Positions 15,698-24,900 of a stretch of DNA of 51,262 nucleotides are shown one piece after another; the first letter of the stretch is position 1, and the number at the start of each line of letters is the position of its first letter. This DNA is from Bradyrhizobium sp. YR681 (GTDB lineage: Bacteria > Pseudomonadota > Alphaproteobacteria > Rhizobiales > Xanthobacteraceae), in the NCBI RefSeq assembly GCF_000282615.1, contig NZ_AKIY01000004.1, forward strand, positions 1-51,262, read 5' to 3'. The position numbers were made by a program, and so were the translations under genes. The notes beneath the pieces were generated by a model. The model was given only the letters and a program-made list of their open reading frames with translations. It was not told where the DNA came from and searched no databases.

Positions 15698-16300
15698 ATG
15701 CTTACGAAACTTGACGTAGCAAGGCATCAGTTGGGGACGGCCATGGAGCTGTTCCTGCGCGACAAAGACCCGGTATCGGTGCAATGTCTGGCTTGCGGTG
15801 GTGCAGAGTTGATTGAGTCGATCGCGACCCACCAAGATCTCCGGCCGTTCTCCACGCACATGCTCGAAAACAATCCCGGCCTCGACATAAAAGAGCTGCG
15901 CACGCTGCAGCGGCGCTTCTGGAACGCGTTCAAGCACATGTCGGATCGGGGAGGGGAGCTACGCGACGACGATGCAATCCTGGCCACCTTTGACGATACG
16001 ATGAACGACGGAGCGCTGTTCGTTGCGTGGTGGGATTACCAAAGCGTTACGCAAAAGCTGCCACTGGCGGTCCAGGTCTTTCAAGTCTGGTTCTACGCCC
16101 TCAACGAAGAGAAGCTGGCACCTGGTACAAGTACCGATGACATCCGCCGCACGTTCCCGCATATTAGATCGGCGCCTCGAGAGGAACAGAAGCGACGGCT
16201 GCGCCGGGTTATTGAAAGATATCGCAGCGATAAGGAAATTCTGGCCGATTCGCGCACCGAAAACCTGCAACTCTGTTTTTCGCTCTCGAGGAGCCACTGA
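15698..16300 (+). CDS. Hypothetical protein, possible HEPN-like fold
   Basis: 200 residues; ATG 15698 is preferred to ATG 15689 because GAGGA then lies at proper spacing. Helical, with A-M-E-L-F-L-R-D-K-D-P-V-S, a C-x-A-C-G-G segment and N-A-F-K-H-M-S-D. The N-x-x-K-H element and helix lengths recall HEPN-type proteins that sit beside nucleases, but the canonical R-x4-6-H is not evident. Probably operonic with the HNH gene and perhaps its regulatory or toxin partner. Confidence 0.65.
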   Translation: MLTKLDVARHQLGTAMELFLRDKDPVSVQCLACGGAELIESIATHQDLRPFSTHMLENNPGLDIKELRTLQRRFWNAFKHMSDRGGELRDDDAILATFDDTMNDGALFVAWWDYQSVTQKLPLAVQVFQVWFYALNEEKLAPGTSTDDIRRTFPHIRSAPREEQKRRLRRVIERYRSDKEILADSRTENLQLCFSLSRSH

Positions 16301-16351
16301 CAGACGTAAACAAGCCCGCGCTCAGCAGCCTGCTGTAAGTACGCGGGAGTG

Positions 16352-17464
16352 TCACTTCAGGGTAATGGGCGCTTGTCCTATGACGACGTCTGCGCGGCTT
16401 CCCGCGATGTGAGCCTTGTCCTGCCCGAAAGTGCAGCTGTTGGTGTCCTTGAGAGGCCAGGCCAAAGCGTTGGCTGCGGGCCTGATCGAGAAGGAAAACA
16501 TTTCTGCGTCCCCCTTCTTCAGCAGAAAGAGCGTGCCACCGTTGTCGGCCCGCAACGGGAATATCGCTGATTGTTCCCGTTGTTGCGGCGGAGATGGCTT
16601 TTGGGGATCAAACGGCGCGATAACCAGCCGGTATGGTAGCCGGTGTGTCAATGTGATCGTGAACTCATCCTGCGCGAAAGGAATGGCAAAGTCGCCATTG
16701 TTCTCGACCACTGCAAGGATGTCCACGCGTCCGTCCGTCATGATCGAACAGCGTAACGTTGTGACCTCCGTTGAGGCAGCGTAGGTTTTAGGCTTCGGCG
16801 GCGTAGGCCGGAGCGCTTCAATCTGGTTTTGAACGAGATCCTGACCGTAGATAATACCCGCTACCGTCGCCGCCACGACCAGGCAGCTGATAGCGAAGGC
16901 CACGAAGTAGACGAAGGCTACCGAGGCGCCTTGGGCGCGAAAGCGCGTGCGCAAGATGGCCCCTAGCACGGCAACAGGCGGATAGCTTGCGACGATGGCA
17001 AAAACCCAGAAAATCAACCCGCGGTCGTAGACGGGAAGGACAAGTGAAAGCGCGTCAAACGCAACAATAGAGCCCGCTGCAGCATAACGCAGGCGCTCGC
17101 TATTCCTGCGGAACCTGCGTTCGTCGCGGCTGAAGCACCGCGAAACTGTTCGCACGAAGCAGTCGATCAGGATGAAAAGCAGCGTAACCAGAATTAGCTG
17201 CTGATACCAGCTCAGGCCCGAGAACTCGAGACCGGCGACGAATTCGGGAATGTCGCCAATCCACTTGCCAAGGTAGAACACCGGGAAGACGAACAGAAGC
17301 AGTGCAACTGAAGATGGAAGCGCGCGTCCGGCGCGGTTTTCGCGCGCGACCCGAAGGGGCGACCAGAAGATGAAGAATATGGTGGCCAGGACCGAATAGA
17401 TGAACCCGATGGTGCCGACGAGATACTCCTCAGCCAGCTTTTGCACGCCCTTTGATTCCGCCAT
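16352..17464 (-). CDS. Multi-pass membrane protein with soluble C-terminal domain
   Basis: About 370 residues from ATG 17464. Five to six hydrophobic helices occupy residues about 15-225 (I-G-F-I-Y-S-V-L-A-T-I-F-F-I-F; L-L-L-F-V-F-P-V-F; L-I-L-V-T-L-L-F-I-L; F-V-Y-F-V-A-F-A-I). A beta-rich domain of about 150 residues follows. A basic loop (R-R-F-R-R-N) faces the cytoplasm. No family recognised. It is the last gene of a minus-strand run starting at the TPR protein and could be the membrane effector of a conflict system. Confidence 0.7.
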   Translation of the reverse strand: MAESKGVQKLAEEYLVGTIGFIYSVLATIFFIFWSPLRVARENRAGRALPSSVALLLFVFPVFYLGKWIGDIPEFVAGLEFSGLSWYQQLILVTLLFILIDCFVRTVSRCFSRDERRFRRNSERLRYAAAGSIVAFDALSLVLPVYDRGLIFWVFAIVASYPPVAVLGAILRTRFRAQGASVAFVYFVAFAISCLVVAATVAGIIYGQDLVQNQIEALRPTPPKPKTYAASTEVTTLRCSIMTDGRVDILAVVENNGDFAIPFAQDEFTITLTHRLPYRLVIAPFDPQKPSPPQQREQSAIFPLRADNGGTLFLLKKGDAEMFSFSIRPAANALAWPLKDTNSCTFGQDKAHIAGSRADVVIGQAPITLK

Positions 17465-17521
17465 CCGTTGCCCCTGGATCAACTACAACCACAGAGAATG
17501 GCCGCTTCTTCTAAGTTAGGT

Positions 17522-18142
17522 TCAGTAATCGCTTAAGCTGGGACCATTCTGTACCAGCGCATGATAAAAATCGTCCGACGCTTCGAAATAATGCTCGCAT
17601 CCCTCCATGACGTCTTTAAGCCGCTCGACCGTGACTACTCCATTTGCGAGCTTGAACTTTGCACCATCCTTATTGGTCGAATACCGGAAGGCGACCGCAC
17701 TTTTGTCGAGCCCGTGGAAATCCTGAACTATTAGGCCTATTGTCTTGTCAGCGATGTCTCCGGCTTGGGGGTTTAGAGCATTGTTCAGCTCCTGGTAAAC
17801 CTGCCAAAGGTCGAGCAAGTTGTGGTCTCTGTCATCGCTGAGATAGACGCTGACATGGTGCCCATACTCGACGATGATCTCTTTCATAGCCACTTCGAGC
17901 CCGTGGCGGTAGTTGAACATCATTGGATAGACGAGGTAGTTGGTGTCGAAGGGATTCCGTCCGCATTCCTCAGCAAGTAGCTTGCCCGCTCTGAAGTATC
18001 CCCTCCAAATAAACATGGCCCGCTCGTATGGCTCTTGCGAGACGTAAGCGTCTGTTGGCTTTTCAACATGTTGGGCTATGCGGTCGCCACCTTTGGGCCA
18101 GCGGTAGCGGCGATGCAAAATACTTTCATAGCTGTCGGTCAT
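17522..18142 (-). CDS. Hypothetical helical protein, HEPN-like
   Basis: 206 residues. Y-R-H-G-L-E-V-A-M-K-E-I-I-V, then D-H-N-L-L-D-L-W, and late F-R-Y-S-T-N-K-D-G resemble a widespread helical family with a conserved R-H-x-x-E first helix and H-x-L-x-x-L-W second helix, often related to HEPN domains. Catalytic function is uncertain. It lies 57 bp before the membrane-protein gene on the same strand. Confidence 0.65.
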   Translation of the reverse strand: MTDSYESILHRRYRWPKGGDRIAQHVEKPTDAYVSQEPYERAMFIWRGYFRAGKLLAEECGRNPFDTNYLVYPMMFNYRHGLEVAMKEIIVEYGHHVSVYLSDDRDHNLLDLWQVYQELNNALNPQAGDIADKTIGLIVQDFHGLDKSAVAFRYSTNKDGAKFKLANGVVTVERLKDVMEGCEHYFEASDDFYHALVQNGPSLSDY

Positions 18143-18293
18143 GCGAAATCCGAGCTGCGTGGGCGGCTATGCCGACTCTTGATTTTCAAAGTATCGGATA
18201 TGCGCACTCATTTTGGTTGAGATAGCGCTTGTAGCTGGAGCTCGGTATGGCTCCGTAATAAGAATAATAGCGTCATCATTTCGGAGCACGACG

Positions 18294-19778
18294 TTATCTG
18301 CGTTGCTGCTGCAGTTGAGCTGCTTTCTCAAAATCTTGGCGGGCCGACGGTATATCGCCGAGCTGAGACCTGCACCGTCCGCGCTGTTGGTACATGTTCG
18401 CAACAAAATCAGGCGAAGCAAAAGGCGACGCGGCAGCTATACCTTTCCCAAAATCGGCTGCGGCTTCGGCGTGCCTGCCAAGCTTCATCAAAATTTCCCC
18501 GCGCGTCCCATAGAGGCCAGGAGGACCTTGCGGATGGTAAGCGTCGGCTGCGTTCAAATCATCAAGGGCCAGCTCGAGGTCTCCGAACTCACGATGCGCG
18601 TCTGCGCGAGCCAAGAGCGCCATAAACTGATCCTCCCGGTCTCCGGTTTGAATCGCCCCAGCAAAATCCGCTATTGCGTTTGCCTTTCCGGCTTCGCCAG
18701 TGCGTTGCCAAAGTAGGCCTCGGCAGTAGTAGGCGCTAGATGCCTTGTGACCTGCGTCGATTGCCTCACTGTAGTCCGCTATCGCTTCCGCACTTTCTCC
18801 CTTTGCAGATAGGAGACCGGCCCGTTGGAAATATCCTTCCGCGAATTCTGGGTCGATCTCAATCGCCCGCGTGTAGTCTTCTATGGCCTTGTCGCGGTCT
18901 TCTGGCTTGTTGCCGCGGTTATAGTAGGAATTACTCCAAGACACGCCGCGATGAAAATGAATGTCGCGATCATCAGGAGAGATGCGCAGAGCCGCCGAGA
19001 AGGCGCTTATGGCGCTATCAAGCTTTTGCTCGCGAATGGCTTTGTGCCCTTGCTCCACCAGCCGCTCGACAGGGTCTCGATCGGCCTCCTTCGCCTCCGT
19101 CTGAGCGTTCAAGCCGCTCTCGAATCGCCTGATATCCCAGTTGGAACGCAGATAATTGACGCTCGAGCCCTTGCTGAGAACGAACGTTCTGTCGTTGGAA
19201 ATTGCAACTTTAAACCCGCTAGTCTCAGCTCGAAGTAGAATGTTGATACATTCATCAGTGCAAGTTTCTCCGCTTGCGGTTTGCCTGAATTGTTCTCGCT
19301 GATACTTCTCCCGGACTCTCGCAATCTCCTTGCGCAACATGCCGATTACCAGCAGGTTGTCTTTGTCCATGGCCTTAGCGAGTTGACTGGAAACAGCCGA
19401 CATCGCCAGGCCCACCTCGTCGAGAGAGTATCCTTTCTGGTTAAATGAGTTCGCAAAGTCCGCGAGCCTGTCGACCGCTATATCCGTGTGCTGCCGCGGC
19501 AGATCCGGCACACCAACGTCCATCACTGCATTTTTTAAGGAGCCGAGCGCCTTTTGCTCCTCTTCCAGTTGATTGCTTAACCGATTGATCGCCTGAGCGA
19601 TCCCTTGAGCACCTTTACCCTCCATTGAAAACGCAGTGCCGAGCGAGAGCATCGGCAAGGTGATTGCCAGATAACTGATTCCGGTCGCCTCTTGTATCTG
19701 AACGACCGTCCTCTTCAATTCGGGGATGAGTTCGTTGTCGATGCTTTTCTTGGGCTTGCTTCCAAAGAGACCAAACAT
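18294..19778 (-). CDS. TPR-repeat protein
   Basis: About 494 residues from ATG 19778. An N-terminal helical region (1-230) shows no recognised domain and has one hydrophobic stretch near 35-55. The C-terminal half (about 240-490) consists of tetratricopeptide repeats with the usual A-x-x-x-Y/F...A-I-x-D-Y-x-x-A-I pattern, for example D-K-A-I-E-D-Y-T-R-A-I-E-I-D-P, at least six units. TPRs mediate protein contacts, so this may scaffold the two genes downstream on the same strand. Start chosen over ATG 19790 by context only. Confidence 0.75.
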   Translation of the reverse strand: MFGLFGSKPKKSIDNELIPELKRTVVQIQEATGISYLAITLPMLSLGTAFSMEGKGAQGIAQAINRLSNQLEEEQKALGSLKNAVMDVGVPDLPRQHTDIAVDRLADFANSFNQKGYSLDEVGLAMSAVSSQLAKAMDKDNLLVIGMLRKEIARVREKYQREQFRQTASGETCTDECINILLRAETSGFKVAISNDRTFVLSKGSSVNYLRSNWDIRRFESGLNAQTEAKEADRDPVERLVEQGHKAIREQKLDSAISAFSAALRISPDDRDIHFHRGVSWSNSYYNRGNKPEDRDKAIEDYTRAIEIDPEFAEGYFQRAGLLSAKGESAEAIADYSEAIDAGHKASSAYYCRGLLWQRTGEAGKANAIADFAGAIQTGDREDQFMALLARADAHREFGDLELALDDLNAADAYHPQGPPGLYGTRGEILMKLGRHAEAAADFGKGIAAASPFASPDFVANMYQQRGRCRSQLGDIPSARQDFEKAAQLQQQRR

Positions 19779-19918
19779 TGGCCGCCCCATTTATGGAAAA
19801 GTGGCAGCCTAGCATGCTGCAACTAGATCGGGAACAGGCCTATTTGCAAATCAAGACTGGAGCGGAACACGACGGTCAGGCGGGGATACCTGTGGGGGCG
19901 ACCGCTCGAAATGCATGT

Positions 19919-20010
19919 CGTTGCATAAATCAAAATAAATGCAACACGGGTAGACAATCGTTTCGCTGCGGGCTTTGACCGTTGCGTAAGTCTGTTGCAG
20001 AATACCTGCA
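19919..20010. promoter_or_regulatory. Candidate res / promoter region of the resolvase
   Basis: An inverted repeat GTTGCAT (19920-19926) and ATGCAAC (19939-19945), with further GTTGC cores around 19981 and 19993, lies within 91 bp of the serine recombinase start. Resolvases normally bind paired half sites directly upstream of their own gene, and this is the only such cluster here. Confidence 0.4.
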
Positions 20011-20583
20011 GTGAAATACGGCTATGCCCGCGTGTCGACCTCCGAGCAGGATCATGCCGGCCAGGTCGATGCGTTAAAGGCAGCGGGCGCCGTCAAGATC
20101 TTCAGTGAAAAGATGAGTGGCGTGCGGGCCGATCGGCCACAGCTTGCCCGCGCCATCGCCGCGCTCGACGAAGGTGATATCCTTGCGGTTACCCGCATTG
20201 ACCGTCTGGCGCGATCGTCGCGCGACCTGCTTAATATTGTCCATGAGATTGAGGCGCGGGGCGCGACCTTTGAATCGCTTTCCGAGCCGTGGGCCAACAC
20301 CAATACGCCCACCGCGTCCGCGATGCTCACCATGCTGTCGGCGTTCGCGCAGCTCGATCGGGCCTTCATCCTGGCCAGGACGAAAGAGGGCAGGGAGCGC
20401 GCCAAAGCCCGCGGACGCAAGTTTGGCAGAAAACCGAAACTCAACCAGGAGCAAGTTGATCATGCCAAAGCGCTGCAGCGAGAAGGGCGGGGGATGCGTG
20501 AGATCGGCAAGCTGCTGGGCTGCAACGCCTCCACGATTTCGCGCACACTGCAGCTTCAACAACAAGAGGATGAAATCGCATGA
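20011..20583 (+). CDS. Serine recombinase, resolvase/invertase family
   Basis: 190 residues from GTG 20011. Catalytic motif Y-A-R-V-S-T-S-E-Q with nucleophile S9, arginine-rich active-site segment I-D-R-L-A-R-S-S-R-D-L near 66-76, long E helix, and a C-terminal Hin-type helix-turn-helix (about 140-185, M-R-E-I-G-K-L-L-G-C-N-A-S-T-I-S-R-T-L). Size and layout are those of Tn3-type resolvases and DNA invertases. It overlaps the WGR gene as ATGA. No transposase is near, so it may resolve dimers of the mobile element or mark the island edge. Confidence 0.87.
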   Translation: MKYGYARVSTSEQDHAGQVDALKAAGAVKIFSEKMSGVRADRPQLARAIAALDEGDILAVTRIDRLARSSRDLLNIVHEIEARGATFESLSEPWANTNTPTASAMLTMLSAFAQLDRAFILARTKEGRERAKARGRKFGRKPKLNQEQVDHAKALQREGRGMREIGKLLGCNASTISRTLQLQQQEDEIA

Positions 20584-20804
20584 CAGCAATCATGCTCACC
20601 CGCATCGACAACGACCGCAACATGGCGAGGTTCTACAAGCTGGATGTTCAGCCAACGTTGTTCGGCGAATGCTCGCTCGTCAGGGAATGGGGTCGTATCG
20701 GCCGTGCCGGCACGGTTCGTATTGAAACGTATCGGAGCCGCGGCAGGGCTGATATCGCGATGGCCTTGAGCTGGACGCAGAAGCTTAAGCGCGGCTACCG
20801 CTAG
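20580..20804 (+). CDS. WGR-domain protein
   Basis: 74 residues, start overlapping the resolvase stop. The core R-E-W-G-R-I-G-R-A-G-T-V-R-I-E defines the WGR domain, found in PARP enzymes, MolR-like proteins and many small stand-alone bacterial proteins, where it is thought to bind nucleic acid. Translational coupling to a site-specific recombinase suggests a DNA-binding accessory role (inference). Confidence 0.85.
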   Translation: MTAIMLTRIDNDRNMARFYKLDVQPTLFGECSLVREWGRIGRAGTVRIETYRSRGRADIAMALSWTQKLKRGYR

Positions 20805-20828
20805 AAAGTACAATCGCTAGCTTTCACT

Positions 20829-21797
20829 TTATGCGGTCAACTTGCCATAGGCAGACAAAATGTGAGCCGTCTCGGCACCGTCGATGATGCAATAGCGTCG
20901 TGGCCGGCGCGGATCGTAAGCAAGGCTCTCCGTGATTCGAACCACGGTATTCTCAATTTTGTTGCAGTGCTGCACTATGATTAGATCGACCGGCTCTTCG
21001 AACGCACGGATGAGCTGATCGCCGCGTTTCCCCATGTTGCCGGGATGGAGTGGGCCAGGCACGGATGGCCCTTTAAAAATAAACGCTGCCGACGTCGGCT
21101 TGTCGTCGATCGTCAAACGCGTGGTCTGCAGGTCAGATTTCTCGCCACCCCAGTCCTTAGACACGTAAGGCTCCCCGATGATGTCGGCGAAGGCCTGTTT
21201 GACCGCTGCTTCAGGCATGCTCTCGATTGCTCTGAGGTCAGCGGCTGTTGGCTGCGACCTCTGCCCAATTCGTGAGAATTGGTCTATCTGCTGCGGATAG
21301 ATACGAATCGATGTGGCGATGGGCATGGGAAGGACAGCGCCTTCAATTTCTTCGCCGATGATGTAAGGAAAGACTTCCGCCTTTTGACCGTTGAATTCGA
21401 AGTGGCCGGCAACAAGCATGCGCTTCTTACCCTTCAACACCCCGACCGACGTGTCGGAGAAGAAGTGCGCGCTACTTATCTCGCCAAACATTTCGTATTC
21501 GGCCGTCGCCAGAGGGATGTTTCCTCTCAGCGTCGCATTCTTGGGCGGCTTTCCGTTTTGCTCTCGCCTGCTCGCTTCGGCCGCGCCAGAAAACGAAAAT
21601 ACGCCCCACACAAAGCCCAGAGCGCGTTTGCCTTCGACGTCCTTCGTGGCAACCACCTCGGTGAGGTTTGGGAATCGACCCTGGCGAAGCAGCTGTTGAG
21701 CCGTGGCGGTAACGTCTCTCATTGCCAGTACCCGTTCGCTCGAATTGTCGGCGAGCGGGTTTTGCGCTTCGACTGCGAAATTGATGTCAGCGAGCAA
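20829..21797 (-). CDS. Hypothetical protein with conserved C-terminal domain
   Basis: Up to 322 residues from TTG 21797; ATG 21722 is an alternative, and no good ribosome site is visible for either. The C-terminal 110 residues (F-I-F-K-G-P-S-V-P-G-P-L, G-D-Q-L, V-Q-H-C-N-K-I, Y-C-I-I-D-G-A-E-T-A-x-I-L-x-A-Y-G-K-L) form a block I recall at the end of several uncharacterised proteins in defence-like loci. The F-x-K-G then G-D-Q layout could be a nuclease-like core. The N-terminal part is beta-rich and unrecognised. It converges on the WGR gene, 24 bp between. Confidence 0.65.
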   Translation of the reverse strand: MLADINFAVEAQNPLADNSSERVLAMRDVTATAQQLLRQGRFPNLTEVVATKDVEGKRALGFVWGVFSFSGAAEASRREQNGKPPKNATLRGNIPLATAEYEMFGEISSAHFFSDTSVGVLKGKKRMLVAGHFEFNGQKAEVFPYIIGEEIEGAVLPMPIATSIRIYPQQIDQFSRIGQRSQPTAADLRAIESMPEAAVKQAFADIIGEPYVSKDWGGEKSDLQTTRLTIDDKPTSAAFIFKGPSVPGPLHPGNMGKRGDQLIRAFEEPVDLIIVQHCNKIENTVVRITESLAYDPRRPRRYCIIDGAETAHILSAYGKLTA

Positions 21798-21971
21798 GCC
21801 GAGGCGCCGGCTGTTGAGGTAGTATGGAAAAGCCGAGTGTCCTCGAAGCCGGCCATATCAATGCCCTCTATTGTTGGCGATCATGCTCATCAGCCTCGCG
21901 ACTGAAATCATCCTGAAATCGCCCCTGAGCAGCTTCGATAGGTCGGGTTGCTTCATGTCAATGACCTAGCA

Positions 21972-24900
21972 TCAGTCTTCAAATGATTCCCTGACGTGCC
22001 GAGACTCCGCGAGGCCTTCCTCGGCATGTTTCCGGATTCCGTCGTAAAGCTTATGCGCGGGCGAAAACCGTGGGAGTGATTGGAGTATCTGCTCGCTCTG
22101 CTCCTTCATGGAGACATCTCGCGGCATCGGTTCTCCCGCAGCGCCTGAACGGACACCGCTGATCGCCGAACTGAAGAGGGCGCCGATTGCGCGCTTCAGC
22201 GCTTCCGGGCCTACCTGCTTGGCCTTTTCCAGATAGCGTTCAACGAACGGACGATGGGTGAAAACGAAGGAATGGTGCGCCTCGTTGAGGATGCCGGCGA
22301 TGAGATCCATGTCTTGCTCGTCCGATGTCGCAATCCATTCTTCAAGGAACTTGACGGTTTCCCCATCGAATGGCCGGAAACAGGTCTCGAACAGCTCTCG
22401 GGCACGGTAGCCGAACAGGAAAGGCTTGCCTTTGCCCGCTCTCATCCATTCTGCCACCGTCCTGAGCAGCTCCGGATAGATTCCGGAGTCGTGAAATCGG
22501 AGCGGCACGTGACCATAGGGGCCGTGGTTTATCGGCCGGTACTTCCATTCCTCATTCTCACCAGCTCGATCAACGCGGCGCATGAAGAAGTTCATGGTCT
22601 CCCTGGGAAATGCCTGCGACGCCTGCGCCAGAAACTCTTCGACCCAGTGACCGTCCAGCTCGGCAATTGCCATCAGCTTGTCCAGGAGGCATTCAACGTC
22701 CTCCTTCGCCAGATGCTTGAACAATCCATTGAACGAGAAGACCGTCAGCAGTTCGTCGGCGAGCTGTTCTGATTCGCCGATATTTGCAGCACGGGTCAGT
22801 TCGATGACCAGGCTGACGTTCTCTTCGGGGAGAGTCGTAAGGGCATTGATCGCATTCCGGACGACCGAGGCGTTCGGGTTGGAGAGCAGTGAGCGCAGGA
22901 CTGCGATATCGGCCTCGTTGTAGAGCCCGCTGGCCAAGAGCCGGTAATAGGCCTGAGCAACCGAGGCGAGGAATTGTTCGCGGCCCGTCGCAAGCAGCTT
23001 CTCGATTGCCGCGCGCGCTTCGTCCGGGCTGTGATCCCATAAGGCGATCAGGGCCCCGGGCAGAAAGCGGGCAGTCTCCGACTCAGAATGGGCCAAGGCG
23101 TTAGCCAGAGTGGCCCGACCGAACTCGATTGATGACCGAGTCAGGGCTTCATACAGCGTATAGGGTACCGCAGACGATCGTTTGTAGTTCCTGGCAATGC
23201 TCGCTAGAAGGTTGCCGATGAACGCGCGACGCGCCTCTGCGCCGGGATAAGTGGTCTCCAGGTCTGAAACCAGCGTAGAGATGTGGGCGGCCCACTTCTC
23301 CCGATGCTTGATCGGGTCGATGCGCCGAAATTCGATGCCGTGGCCATCGACGAGCACCGTCAGAGTCCGAAAGCCAAGAGATTTGGGTAAGCCTGCCTGA
23401 AGGCGGCGTGCCGCGTCAGTAGCGTCGCCTTTTCCGTACTGAATGTGCCACGAGATCGCTTTCCATACCGATAACTGGACGAGGTCGTCTACGGGGCGAG
23501 CCCGGAGCGCGGCCTCGAGCGCACTTAAGCCTTCGACGAAAACGCCGGTCCACTCGTCCCGAGTCTTCGGCGAAACGGTGCTATTGAACATTCCCATCGG
23601 GTATCTGAAAGCCTTGCTCAGCGCGTCAGCCGCGAGAACACCGATACGGATTTCCGGATCGAAAAGCAGGTCGATGATTTGAGTCAACACCTTAGCGCGG
23701 AGCGACTTGATTGCCTCGACCCTCACGAAATGGGGTTTGAAGGTCAGCGAGAAATTGTGGGATTCGGTGATGTGCCCTTCGGTATCGAAGATAGGTGTAA
23801 GGATATCCAGCGGCGTGTAGGCGTATTGCCATGCATCCGGTCGCTCAAGGAGTGACAGCCCGAAATCGACGATTGCTTCGTTGTAAACTAGTGGCTTATT
23901 CGGTTGGACCTCGCACAATTCCGCTAGAATGCGGATCGGGTGCTCCGGATGCTGCGCAAGCGGGCGGCTGTCGTGCTTGCCCAGCTCCCAGAGGGCTTCG
24001 CAGGCTGGGCGCACTTGGGCAAAATTGAACGCCGCGTTGCGAAGAATTTCGGGGAGTTGCTGGAGAAACTTGCCTTCGTGAATCAACCGCTCCGCAAACT
24101 CGATTGCTTTAGAGGGCTGATAGTAGGCAACCGCCGCAACTGCCTTAATGTGTGGATCGCTGTAATCGCGCTCCGGCTTGAGCTTACTCCAGACTCCGTC
24201 GACCAGTTTGCTGTTACTGGGATCGCCATTTGACCGCCGCCAATCCAGTCGGCTGAGGTTGATCAAGAGATGTTCGGCTTGTTTTTCGCTAGCATGCGCG
24301 AAGACGGTCTCGGCATAGCCTGATGAGGCACCCAGTGCGCCGACACAATGCTCCTCAATGATGTAATCGGCCAGGACGTCGGGCGAGAGCCTGAATTGCG
24401 CACCGCGCTTAAACAGCACGCCGGCTTCGGTCAGCAAGCGCATGATACGGCTAGCATCGTGCGGTTTGACGTTCTCAACTTGCTCGATGACGTGAAGCAG
24501 AGCCGAATCTTCGGGATGAATAGGTTGTAAAAGCGCAAGCATCCGTAGGACGTTTTTGATTGTTTCCGCTTCGCTCTTGTTTCCTATCTGTCCTGCGATG
24601 ATGGTTTGAAAGCGCGAGAAAAGCAGCGTCCTGAAGGTGTCTTCGTGCTGAGCAAGATCCAACCGCCGCTTCTCTTTAGCGACGACTTGAGCACCTACGA
24701 CGGTGGCCAACGGGCAGTCGCGCGTGAGGCGGGCGATGTCCTTTGCAGCGGAAATCGGACCACCGTGCTTCTTCAGGACCTGTCCCGCGAGTTGTTCGCT
24801 CTCTGCTTGGGTCAATCGCTCCAGTACAATTTCCCTGAGGGATGGGCCGACCAAGGAGAAGATGCTGGCCTGCGCCTTGATATGGTCGAGCCCATAGGGA

